Shown here piece after piece: positions 34,236 to 41,839 of a stretch of 64,000 nt of DNA (its first letter is position 1; the number at the start of each line of letters is the position of its first letter). The stretch covers positions 9,942-73,941 of the forward strand of contig CBFHQJ010000010.1 of the NCBI GenBank assembly GCA_965657795.1, in the 5' to 3' direction. A model generated the notes under the pieces. That model saw nothing but the letters and a program-made list of their open reading frames with translations, was not told the DNA's origin and did not search any database. The position numbers and the translations under genes were made by a program. The DNA is from SW10 sp965657795 (lineage in GTDB: Bacteria; Verrucomicrobiota; Verrucomicrobiia; Verrucomicrobiales; Akkermansiaceae).

Positions 34236-34383
34236 GATGTCCGAAAAGTCGCGGGCTGCGTGGAGCAGTGGGCGAATGATGTGAGCCGGGGTATCGACGA
34301 CCGCAAACAGATCGGAATTCAGGCCAAGTTCGCGGAGGGAGGAACGATCGGAAAGTGTTGAATTCCCCGAGAGATTTCTGGTT

Positions 34384-35871
34384 TTAGCCGAAGTGGGTGT
34401 TGATAAAATTATCGGCATTCTCGCGATGAACCTTTCTTTTTTCATCGGGCATTTTATCGAGGAGGCGGACCATCATGGAGAGTCGGTATTGCGAGGCGAA
34501 AAAGTCCCGGTGGTCCTCGATAAAGGTCCAGTAAAGCCCGTCCCAGACCTCGCACCAATCGCCCTTGGGAAAGTCGGACATTTTACGGATGTAGTTGGAA
34601 CCGGAAATGTAGGGTTTGGTCGAGAAGACTCCGCCATCGGCGAACTGGGACATGCCATAAACATTGGGAACCATGACCCAATCGTAGGCATCGATGAAGA
34701 GTTCCATGAACCACATGTAAACCGCGTCCGGATGGATGCGGCAGAGGAGCATGAAGTTACCAAGGACCATGAGGCGCTCGATGTGGTGGGTGTAGCCGTC
34801 TTCTAGGAGCGCGTGAATGGTGTGGTCGATGGGTGCGATCCCGGTGGAGCCATCGTAAAAAGCAGCGGGCATTTCGCGTTCGAAATCCCAAAAATTTTCC
34901 TTCCGCTCCATCACGCCGTGGCGGAGGTAAATGATGCGCATGAATTCCCGCCAACCGATGATTTGACGAATGAAGCCCTCCAGTGAGTTAAGTGGAATAT
35001 TTGGATTCTTTTCGGCGGCATCGAGAGCGGCATCCACGATTTCTTGCGGGGTGATTAGTCCAATGTTTAGTGGAGGGGTGAGCACTGAGTGGAACATCAC
35101 GCGGACCCGGGTCGAGATGGCATCTTCAAAGTCGCCAAAGAGCTCAAAGCGTTCTTCGAAGAACAAGGACATCGCGTAGAGTGCTTCTCTCCGGCTCGAG
35201 GGGTAAGTGAAATTTTCGCGCATTCCTGGGGCTTCGGGAAATCGCTCGGCGACCCATTTTTGAGCATCGGCCACTTCGTCGTTCGGTGAGGGCGAATAGG
35301 GCTCCGGGACGGGTTGTTTCTTTGGAAGCTTCTTCCGGTTCTCTGCGTCGAAGGACCATTTGCCACCCACCGGGGACTCATCCTTCTCAAGGAGAATATT
35401 CATTCGTTTTCGCTGGGCCTCATAGAAGGTCTTCATGAAGGGCTTTTTCATGCCGTTCATGGTGTCCTCCATCCATTCATCAGGAGTGAGGAACATCGGG
35501 GAAGGGAGTTTTTTCAGCTCCAGACCGCGTTGGTCTGCAAAGCGGTTAAGCCGACGTTCGAGAAGGTAGTCGACGGTATCGACATAAACGAGAGTCTCGA
35601 TTTTCTTCGGAACGTTTTTCTCAAGAAGCAGGTCGGTCCGCGTCGGTTCGGCCGGGAGTTCGAGGTAGGTAAGATCGTTCTTTCCTTCGGTCCAGCGTTT
35701 CATGCTGGCGCGGTGGAGGATGAGCTTTTTGGCGTGGAACTTAAGCGGCTGTTCAGAATCAGTTCCAAAGAACAGGGGGTCCTCAATCAGGAGGATGGGG
35801 CGTCCCTTGCCAAGAGCAGGGTGGTTTTGAAAAAGTTGATGGGGAAAGACGAGGGCGAGCGTTTCGGACAC
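34384..35871 (-). CDS. Cryptochrome/photolyase-related protein (FeS-BCP/PhrB type)
   Basis: 495 residues from GTG 35871. The N-terminal half is the deoxyribodipyrimidine photolyase-related domain (L-V-F-P-H-Q-L-F, F-H-A-K-K-L-I-L-H-R). The C-terminal half carries the FAD-binding pattern with L-E-G-F-I-R-Q-I-I-G-W-R-E-F, H-H-I-E-R-L-M-V-L-G-N-F and K-P-Y-I-S-G-S-N-Y-I-R-K-M. This group repairs (6-4) photoproducts in known cases. The protein is full length. It converges on the GntR-LacI gene, whose unbroken frame would end 22 nt away. Confidence 0.9.
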   Translation of the reverse strand: MSETLALVFPHQLFQNHPALGKGRPILLIEDPLFFGTDSEQPLKFHAKKLILHRASMKRWTEGKNDLTYLELPAEPTRTDLLLEKNVPKKIETLVYVDTVDYLLERRLNRFADQRGLELKKLPSPMFLTPDEWMEDTMNGMKKPFMKTFYEAQRKRMNILLEKDESPVGGKWSFDAENRKKLPKKQPVPEPYSPSPNDEVADAQKWVAERFPEAPGMRENFTYPSSRREALYAMSLFFEERFELFGDFEDAISTRVRVMFHSVLTPPLNIGLITPQEIVDAALDAAEKNPNIPLNSLEGFIRQIIGWREFMRIIYLRHGVMERKENFWDFEREMPAAFYDGSTGIAPIDHTIHALLEDGYTHHIERLMVLGNFMLLCRIHPDAVYMWFMELFIDAYDWVMVPNVYGMSQFADGGVFSTKPYISGSNYIRKMSDFPKGDWCEVWDGLYWTFIEDHRDFFASQYRLSMMVRLLDKMPDEKRKVHRENADNFINTHFG

Positions 35872-35949
35872 AGGTCGAGCATCGTGCTGATGGCGCAGTC
35901 CGCAAGGAATTCGCTTGCTAAATTTGTTGGCTCCCAGAATACCTCAGCT

Positions 35950-36443
35950 ATGAAATTAGCGGTCGTTTTGCTTGCTTCATTATGCACTTCTTTTGCCTCG
36001 GCTCAGCAGGCTGAGCGCTCTCCATTGACAAATGATCAAATTGCAGAGCATTTGGGACTTAAAGGAAGTAATTGGGAGATCTCATTCAAAGAGAAGTGCT
36101 TTTGCGGTTTTATTCTTACTCATGTTTTGGAAGACGGGACGGAGAAGACGAGTTTTGAATGGTCTTCTGATTCGGCCAGGGATCATAAGTTTGGTTTTAT
36201 ACATCATGCCGTTCCAGGACGAGGCGAAGAAATGAATCACCGTATCACTCGCTCATTTTCCCAAGACTCGGGAGGTAGTGGTTTGACGATCTCCTTTTCC
36301 TTACCCTATCGCAATCATAGCTCCAAAATTATGTCCGGTAGCGGACATTTGGAAGCGGAAAAGGCACAGCTTCTTTGCGGCTTGAGATCGTCTTTGCAAA
36401 AGAGCCCGAGGCTTTTGAGAAGGAATATCTCAAATCGAAATAG
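35950..36443 (+). pseudogene. Secreted protein gene with a probable -1 frameshift near its end
   Basis: ATG 35950 starts a signal peptide ending S-F-A-S-A-Q. The frame stays open to 36555, but the last 125 nt then run antisense through the PHP phosphatase gene. A shift at about 36350-36360 moves to a frame reading G-T-A-S-L-R-L-E-I-V-F-A-K-E-P-E-A-F-E-K and stopping at TAG 36441-36443. That shortens the overlap with the phosphatase to 14 nt and gives a natural C-terminus. The protein has E-K-C-F-C-G-F, a pair of Cys of unknown role. The family is not recognised. It could be a true frameshift or a sequencing error. Confidence 0.5.
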
Positions 36444-37227
36444 CGCTGCGTTTACGCTTTTCAAATCGGCAGAGGTGGGTGAAGCCAGCTTCTTTAATCA
36501 AACCGAGACCTTTCGTAAAATCGCGTGCGACTTCCGAGGGGTGGTGGGCGTCTGACGAGAGGGTGATCGGGATCTCTGCCTGAGCTGCGAGCGAGAGAAA
36601 TTCGGAGGATGGATATTGCTCGGCACAAGGTTTGTGAAAGCCGGCGGTGTTCAGCTCGATGGCAACCTTGCTTTCGGAGATGGCCTCAATCACCGGATCG
36701 TAAAATCGGCGCAGATCTCCCTCAGGACGGTAGGCGAATTTCTTAATGAGATCCGGATGACCGAGGAAATCGAAGAGCCCGGAGCGAGCCATTTTGGTGT
36801 ATTCGTCCCAGTAGGCTGTCCAAATCTCATCGACATCGGTTTTCGCCCATCGACCGAGCCATTTCGGATTATCGAAGTCCCACTTGTCGCCGAGATAGTG
36901 GATCGAACCAATAAAGTAGTCCCAATCGTATTGTGAGGCGAGATGGCCAATCCAGTCTTCGCAGCCGGGCAGCCAATCGCATTCCAGTCCGGCACGGACG
37001 GGGAGCCTCCCGCCAGAGTGCGTGCGGGCGCGCTCAATCCAGTTGAAATATTGAGGGAGATGCCCCTCAAGCATGCGCCAGTCATCGAATGGCTCGGGGG
37101 TCTGCGGGGCATGATCGGAGACCCCGTATTCGTCGAGTTTCGAGGCAATCGCCTGATCGATGTATTCCTCGGGTTCCCCCTCGGCATGGAGGCAAAGAGG
37201 GGTATGGGTATGGTAATCTGCGAGCAT
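36430..37227 (-). CDS. PHP-family histidinol-phosphatase
   Basis: 265 residues from ATG 37227, starting L-A-D-Y-H-T-H-T-P-L-C, the metal-binding PHP motif. Other ligands appear in G-V-S-D-H-A-P, R-A-G-L-E-C-D, F-I-G-S-I-H-Y, F-D-F-L-G-H-P-D and S-S-D-A-H-H. The HisK/HisJ type removes phosphate from histidinol phosphate. No other histidine genes are nearby, so the in vivo substrate is uncertain. It is divergent from pta (71 nt). Confidence 0.85.
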   Translation of the reverse strand: MLADYHTHTPLCLHAEGEPEEYIDQAIASKLDEYGVSDHAPQTPEPFDDWRMLEGHLPQYFNWIERARTHSGGRLPVRAGLECDWLPGCEDWIGHLASQYDWDYFIGSIHYLGDKWDFDNPKWLGRWAKTDVDEIWTAYWDEYTKMARSGLFDFLGHPDLIKKFAYRPEGDLRRFYDPVIEAISESKVAIELNTAGFHKPCAEQYPSSEFLSLAAQAEIPITLSSDAHHPSEVARDFTKGLGLIKEAGFTHLCRFEKRKRSAISI

Positions 37228-37298
37228 GGTTGCTTTGGCGTTGTCGGTGGGGCTTTCTCTTACTAGGTTTCCCCCCCGGGCGCAAAGCCTCACACGCC

Positions 37299-38348
37299 AT
37301 GTCTCATTTTTCCGAGCCCAATTCGTTTACCAAGCCTCTCTTTGATCAACTGAAACGTCATCCCAAGCGGATTGTTTTTCCAGAAGGTGAGGATGAAAGA
37401 GTTCTCCGCGTTGCCGCACGCTTTGTAGAGTTGGAATTGGGAATTCCCATCTTGCTCGGGGATCGGGGTCATATTTACGAGATGGCGGAGGAGCTCGAAG
37501 TCTCCATGGAGTTTGTTCGGGTAATCGACCCTGCAAAGTCATCGGATTTCCAGCTTTTCTGCAACCGGCTTGAGCGGATCGAACGATACCGTGGCGTTGT
37601 CGGGGTCGATGCTGAAGAGGTTGTCTCAAAGCCTCATTATTTTGCCGCCATGATGGTGCAATATGGTCAGGCGGATGGCTGCCTGGGCGGAAATTTGGCC
37701 GAGCCGGCGGGCGTTTTTCGCCCACTGCTTCATTTGATGGCTCCTGATCCCAAAGTGCCCAAGGTTTTCGCGGTGACCGCGATGACTTCAGATCGGCTCG
37801 CGAATTTTGGCCGTGATGGCGTCCTTTTTCTGGCCGATACCGGTTTGATTCCCGATCCGACAATAGAAGATCTGGCATCCATTGCGGCGGAGACCGGAAT
37901 GTTGGCGCATCATCACGCCGGCCGGAGAGTGCGGGTTGCCATGCTGAGTCACTCGAATCATGGCAGTTCCCGTAGTGAATCTGCTCTAAGAATGGTGGCG
38001 GCAACGGCCTCTGCTAGAGAGAAAGTCTCACTGGATGATTGTGTCATTGATGGTGAGATTCAGCTCGATGTGGCTCTGGATCCCGAAGTGGCCGCATGCA
38101 AATTACCCGCAATGGCGAAAAGCGAGCGGGCCGACGTTCTTGTCTTTCCGTCACTGGATGCCGCGCACATTAGTTTGAAAATCCTTCGTCACCTCGGTGG
38201 GGCTGAAAGCTACGGAAAGTTGATCCGCGGCCTCACTCGCCCGGCGGCACAAGTTCCGCGGACCGCGACCGAGGAGATGATCCTGGGAACAGCGGCTGCA
38301 CTGGGCGTGGAAGCGACCCAATATCGTCTTCTGCACCCGAACGGTTAG
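37299..38348 (+). CDS. pta: Phosphate acetyltransferase
   Basis: 349 residues from ATG 37299, the typical length for the catalytic-domain-only form. Motifs: R-I-V-F-P-E-G-E-D-E-R-V-L-R-A-A-type start, G-Q-A-D-G-C-L-G-G, F-L-A-D-T-G-L-I-P-D-P, M-L-S-H-S-N-H-G-S-S and V-F-P-S-L-D-A-A-H-I-S. It interconverts acetyl-CoA and acetyl phosphate. No ackA is adjacent. A 42-nt relic resembling its last 13 codons plus stop occurs 422 nt downstream. Confidence 0.93.
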   Translation: MSHFSEPNSFTKPLFDQLKRHPKRIVFPEGEDERVLRVAARFVELELGIPILLGDRGHIYEMAEELEVSMEFVRVIDPAKSSDFQLFCNRLERIERYRGVVGVDAEEVVSKPHYFAAMMVQYGQADGCLGGNLAEPAGVFRPLLHLMAPDPKVPKVFAVTAMTSDRLANFGRDGVLFLADTGLIPDPTIEDLASIAAETGMLAHHHAGRRVRVAMLSHSNHGSSRSESALRMVAATASAREKVSLDDCVIDGEIQLDVALDPEVAACKLPAMAKSERADVLVFPSLDAAHISLKILRHLGGAESYGKLIRGLTRPAAQVPRTATEEMILGTAAALGVEATQYRLLHPNG

Positions 38349-38375
38349 GAGGAATCATTCTGTTAGGCCTGAGAA

Positions 38376-38765
38376 ATGAAGAACCACGCCATCTCGACAC
38401 CAGTCGGCTTGCTTGAAGGCCGTGATGCGATTTTTCTTGATGGCATTCAACACGATTACAAAGGGCGAACGGTTGCGTTTACCGGAGAGATCAATGCATG
38501 TTTGGCCAGCAAATATGAGGGTGCTGCAGAGTGGCTTCGGTATCTGATCAAATTCACAGGGGTTGACGCGATCTCCATGACGGAACTCGATTGCTATGAA
38601 TACGAGCTTAATCTTGCGTCAAGCTTTGATCGGGTGGCGGAGCCTCGATTGAAGAGCCGCATTGCGTCTTGTGAACAGTTTGTTGTTGCCACCTATGATC
38701 ATGTCTTTGAGCTGATGGCTACTGGATACGAATTCGAAATCACTAACGAACGGCAAGCGGAATAG
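38376..38765 (+). CDS. Hypothetical protein inserted between pta and a pta relic
   Basis: 129 residues from ATG 38376. No signal peptide or TM is present. Visible segments are L-L-E-G-R-D-A-I-F-L-D-G-I and W-L-R-Y-L-I-K-F-T-G-V-D-A; the overall composition is acidic and helical. I do not recognise a family. It is followed within 4 nt by a relic of a pta-like 3' end, so it either arrived in or replaced a second pta copy. Confidence 0.65.
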   Translation: MKNHAISTPVGLLEGRDAIFLDGIQHDYKGRTVAFTGEINACLASKYEGAAEWLRYLIKFTGVDAISMTELDCYEYELNLASSFDRVAEPRLKSRIASCEQFVVATYDHVFELMATGYEFEITNERQAE

Positions 38766-38769
38766 TGTG

Positions 38770-38811
38770 GTGGAAGCGATTCAATATCGTCTCCTTCATC
38801 CACATGGTTAA
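38770..38811 (+). pseudogene. Relic of a second pta 3' end
   Basis: By eye this matches 38307-38348, the last 42 nt of pta, at 33 of 42 positions. It encodes V-E-A-I-Q-Y-R-L-L-H-P-H-G-stop against V-E-A-T-Q-Y-R-L-L-H-P-N-G-stop. Most differences are at third codon positions, so it derives from a functional diverged paralog rather than a recent copy. Confidence 0.7.
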
Positions 38812-38845
38812 GGGGGCGCTTCCTTTGGAGTGGAAATCCGTTTAA

Positions 38846-39196
38846 CTAACCCGGAGGCCACTGAAGTTGGCGTCCGGCCAAAAGGTGGAGGTGCAAGTGG
38901 GGAACGGCTTCTCCTCCGTGCGGGCCGTTGTTGACGATGACTCGAAATCCGTCTTCGGCGTATCCTTCCTGCCGGGCGATCTCGCCTACCTTAAGCATGA
39001 GATGTCCAAGGAGGTCCCGGTCGTCGGGTTCCGCAAGCACGATCCGTGTGATGGGCTTTTTGGGGATCAGGAGAAGGTGGACCGGGGCCTGCGGTGAAAT
39101 GTCGCGAAAGCAAAGGCAAAGATCGTCTTCAAAAACAATGTCCGCAGGAATCTCACGAGCGATGATCTTCTCAAAAAGGGTCGTTTCTTGGCTCAT
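38846..39196 (-). CDS. HIT-family protein (HINT-like nucleotide hydrolase)
   Basis: 116 residues. The histidine triad is H-L-H-L-H-L-L near the C-terminus; F-E-K-I-I-A-R-E-I-P-A and F-R-D-I-S-P-Q-A-P-V-H-L-L-L-I-P-K are typical of HINT. It hydrolyses nucleotide phosphoramidates. Its ATG overlaps the stop of the upstream gene (39193-39196), so it is translated with the nrdR pair. Confidence 0.93.
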   Translation of the reverse strand: MSQETTLFEKIIAREIPADIVFEDDLCLCFRDISPQAPVHLLLIPKKPITRIVLAEPDDRDLLGHLMLKVGEIARQEGYAEDGFRVIVNNGPHGGEAVPHLHLHLLAGRQLQWPPG

Positions 39197-39759
39197 GAAT
39201 CAAAAGTGAAATCGAGTTCCAGTTTGGGAGCGGGGTGCCGGAGTTGATAGCTTTCCAAAAACGAGGTGATCTCGATCCGGAGCTGGGCTCGCGAGGCTGA
39301 GCTGGCGTCGGGACCTCGCAGCAAACTAATGCTCTCATCAATGTCGCAGAGTCGGATGGATTCAGCACCTGCTTCCTGGAGAAGTTTGATTTCCTCGCCC
39401 AGTGAGCGGAAAAAGTCCGTCTCCGATCCGCGTCCGGCTTTCCCGGCCGGACCGATCAGGGAGACCGTCATCGGGGGGGCGAGGGGAGAGAGATGTCGGG
39501 CAATGTCGTCGCAGCCGATTTTCCTCAACATCGCACGCATCCGGGAATAGAGATCCTCGATGGCGAAGACCCGGAGAGAGCAGCGCTTCTCAAGATAGTG
39601 AAGAATACCGTCCCGGATGTCCACGATAAACGGGCAGTCCGTACGATTGCAGGCAGAGGCTGCACGGCTAAGGGCTTCCTCGATCCAATCGGTTTCATAT
39701 CCGACCACATGATGATGGCCGATTTTTAAGGCAGGGAGATTTCCTGAGAGACAGATCAT
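39193..39759 (-). CDS. Unknown protein with an ATP-cone-like first half
   Basis: 188 residues, 2 nt from nrdR and overlapping the HIT gene. Residues about 24-90 follow the spacing of an ATP-cone: W-I-E-E-A-L-S-R-A-A, I-R-D-G-I-L-H-Y-L-E, I-E-D-L-Y-S-R-M-R-A-M-L-R-K-I-G and I-A-R-H-L. NrdR next door has a true ATP-cone, so the resemblance may be meaningful. The second half (V-S-L-I-G-P-A-G-K-A-G-R-G-S) is not recognised. The function is not assigned. Confidence 0.7.
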   Translation of the reverse strand: MICLSGNLPALKIGHHHVVGYETDWIEEALSRAASACNRTDCPFIVDIRDGILHYLEKRCSLRVFAIEDLYSRMRAMLRKIGCDDIARHLSPLAPPMTVSLIGPAGKAGRGSETDFFRSLGEEIKLLQEAGAESIRLCDIDESISLLRGPDASSASRAQLRIEITSFLESYQLRHPAPKLELDFTFDS

Positions 39760-39761
39760 GT

Positions 39762-40250
39762 TTACTTGAAGAGTTTGCGTTGCATGGTGTCCTGGCGGGA
39801 GCGGTTTTCGAGCGCCTGGATTTCGCGAATGAACTCACTCACATTGTCAAATTGTCGGTAAACCGAGACGTAGCGTACGTATGCGACTGGATCGATGTCG
39901 TGGAGCTTGTCCATGACCTTGGCTCCGATGCTGGCGGAGGGGACCTCGTTGTGGTGGTCCTTGTGGAGCTCGCTCAGGATTTCATCGACCGATCGACCGA
40001 TCACATCCATGGAGACTTTTCGCTTTTCGCAGGCCTTCACCAGTCCGCGGAAAAGTTTTTCCCGGTTGATTGCTTCTCGGGTGCCATCGCGTTTGATGAC
40101 GCGGAGCTCGGTGCGCTCGACTTGCTCGTAGGTTGTGAAGCGGGACCCGCAATTCAGGCACTCACGTCGCCGTCGAATCGAGGTTCCGTCCTTGGAAGAA
40201 CGGGAGTCGATGACTTTGTCCTGATGGTTTCCGCACTGAATACAACGCAT
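39762..40250 (-). CDS. nrdR: Transcriptional repressor NrdR
   Basis: 162 residues from ATG 40250, beginning M-R-C-I-Q-C-G. The zinc ribbon has C-x-x-C and R-E-C-L-N-C-G-S-R-F-T-T-Y-E. The ATP-cone spans about residues 49-139 (V-I-K-R-D-G-T-R-E, Y-V-R-Y-V-S-V-Y-R-Q-F). It represses ribonucleotide reductase genes in response to (d)ATP. A longer open frame upstream is not part of the family. Confidence 0.95.
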   Translation of the reverse strand: MRCIQCGNHQDKVIDSRSSKDGTSIRRRRECLNCGSRFTTYEQVERTELRVIKRDGTREAINREKLFRGLVKACEKRKVSMDVIGRSVDEILSELHKDHHNEVPSASIGAKVMDKLHDIDPVAYVRYVSVYRQFDNVSEFIREIQALENRSRQDTMQRKLFK

Positions 40251-40598
40251 GGCTGGGCGACCCGGAATCGGGGAGTTGTGGAGATTTGGCAGCACCGGCT
40301 GATCCGGAAAGCAAAAATCCCAAAGGCCCGCTGCGAAGGGGAAGAACCCTGTCATTGTGGGGTTTGGGAGGGCAAAAGACTAAAAAAGTATCCAATCAAT
40401 TGGTTCTGACTGAGTTTGCCTTTAAAAAAAATCCGAACAGCACACAGTCAACTGCGCTAACATGCTGAGGATGAATTTTAAGATCCGTGAAGGAATCTTC
40501 AAAAAGCCTTCTTAAAATTCTTGTGAAAAAACTCTTGTCCCGACCCGATTCGGATGGCAAAGAGAGCCCGCACGCGACACCCTCACGGGTCGAGCAAT
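40251..40598. other. Intergenic region between nrdR and tRNA-Gly
   Basis: 348 nt without a convincing gene. It must hold the nrdR promoter (-) and the tRNA promoter (+). An A-rich run occurs near 40420-40435. The 30 nt before the tRNA are GC-rich. No NrdR box could be placed with confidence. Confidence 0.5.
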
Positions 40599-40673
40599 GC
40601 GGGTGTAGCTCAGTGGTAGAGCGCGACCTTGCCAAGGTCGATGTCGAGAGTTCGAATCTCTTCACCCGCTCCA
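40599..40673 (+). tRNA. tRNA-Gly (GCC)
   Basis: A complete cloverleaf. The acceptor arms GCGGGTG (40599-40605) and CACCCGC (40663-40669) pair; the D-arm contains AGCTCAGTGGTAGAGC; the anticodon stem GACCT/AGGTC flanks a loop with GCC; the T-loop is GTTCGAATC. CCA is encoded (40671-40673). A strong terminator follows 8 nt later. Confidence 0.97.
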
Positions 40674-40680
40674 TTCTTTT

Positions 40681-40712
40681 ATAAGGGGTTACGAGAAATC
40701 GTAGCCCCTTAT
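40681..40712 (+). terminator. Terminator after tRNA-Gly
   Basis: ATAAGGGG-T-TACGA and TCGTA-G-CCCCTTAT pair through 14 positions (one T-G wobble) around a GAAA tetraloop, followed by TTGTTT. Confidence 0.85.
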
Positions 40713-41426
40713 TGTTTGCCCTGAAGTGACTTAGGTGTAGTCAAGGTGCAGTTTGGTGCCGTTATTCACAGCGTGCAGCCCATATTGGGTTGTGGTTTTC
40801 TTTTGCAAGAATGTGTGTGTTGGTCTGAAAAATCGATGGCTTTGGACCTATTGCTAGGCAGCTTCATGTGAAGCTGAGTTTCTCCTGATCTTCGTCTTGG
40901 ATCTCGTATCCCATGTTTGCGTAACCTTTGAGCCGTTTTCGATACATGGGAGAGCCATCGGGCCGCGCAATTTTTTTCCGTAAAAGTGGCTGATGACTTT
41001 TGCTGAAGGTGACTGATCTTTGGTTTCGGTTCGTGTTTGTGTTAGGAGAGTTTAAGGTAGGCTTTGGTTGTTTCCCAGGTTTCTGAGATCTCGATCAGAA
41101 TGCCGGTGACGAGGCGTAATAGTGATTCTTCGTTCGGGAATAGCCCGACAACTTTGGTGCGTTTTGTGATCTGACCATTAACATTTTCACAGGCGTTGGA
41201 GGTCTTCGCTCATTTGAATCCAAGATGATGCTTATCGAAGTCGGTAAGTGGTCGATCTTCCTCTTCCTTCGGTCCGAAGGAGCTGCTCCTTCATGAGCTT
41301 GGAGAGAGTTGCCTTGATCGTAATCGAGTTTGAATCGGTAAGCCGACGATTTCTCGATTACTCAATTGCGAGTGGTCTTTGAAAAGATTGGCTTTTGGGA
41401 ATGTGGGATCGTGTTAAAGTCTCACC
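40713..41426. other. Gene-poor region with transposon debris
   Basis: 714 nt with no intact gene. It contains an IS256-type transposase C-terminus (41042-41209, - strand). Upstream of it on the - strand, 41232-41360 encodes a 43-residue winged-helix-like tail (I-T-I-K-A-T-L-S-K-L-M-K-E-Q-L-L) between stops. At about 40885-40985 an open - strand stretch (A-R-P-D-G-S-P-M-Y-R-K-R-L) is not recognised. The region looks like an accumulation of decayed fragments. Confidence 0.6.
41042..41209 (-). mobile_element. IS256-family transposase remnant (C-terminus)
   Basis: The frame reads A-K-T-S-N-A-C-E-N-V-N-G-Q-I-T-K-R-T, then V-V-G-L-F-P-N-E-E-S-L-L-R-L-V-T, then E-I-S-E-T-W-E-T-T-K-A-Y-L, the conserved end of mutator-type (IS256) transposases. 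A stop directly precedes it in frame, preceded by D-K-H-H-L-G-F-K in the same frame. Terminal inverted repeats were not found. It is inactive. Confidence 0.75.
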
Positions 41427-41816
41427 ATGAAAGTTGCTGTTGCTATTTTTACTTTGGTCGTGTCGCTTGGAATGAGTGTTGCTGATGTTACCGGAATCAG
41501 TGTGGAACGTGCGGTGGCACGTATGAAGAAGGACCCGAAGATCGTGGTTGTGGATATCCGGACTCCGGAGGAATTTGCAAAGGGGCACATCAAAGGGGCG
41601 ATCAACGTGGATGTGAACGACAAGAGTTTTGCCAAGAAGCTGGCCAAGTTGGACCGAAAGAAAACCTACTTGATGCATTGCCGCAGCGGAGGACGCAGCG
41701 CGGCTTCGATTCCGGTTTGGGACCGACTTGGATTTGAAAATGTTCTGCACCTAGCAGCGGGAACTCTTGGCTGGGTCCAGGAGGGGCAACCTTTGGTGGT
41801 TCCCAAGAAAAAATAA
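41427..41816 (+). CDS. Exported rhodanese-like domain protein
   Basis: 129 residues with a signal peptide (V-A-V-A-I-F-T-L-V-V-S-L-G-M-S-V-A). The single rhodanese domain has V-V-D-I-R-T-P-E-E-F, G-H-I-K-G-A-I-N-V and the active-site loop H-C-R-S-G-G-R-S with the catalytic Cys. It probably transfers sulfane sulfur or handles thiols outside the cytoplasm. The SLC13-type transporter gene follows 23 nt later. Confidence 0.9.
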   Translation: MKVAVAIFTLVVSLGMSVADVTGISVERAVARMKKDPKIVVVDIRTPEEFAKGHIKGAINVDVNDKSFAKKLAKLDRKKTYLMHCRSGGRSAASIPVWDRLGFENVLHLAAGTLGWVQEGQPLVVPKKK

Positions 41817-41839
41817 GGGCTCCACTTCTCTAAGAGGCG

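Noticed and set aside
33297..34361. Alternative genetic code with TGA as Trp
   Set aside because: Many clear genes end at TGA, often in ATGA or GTGA overlaps, so TGA is a working stop.
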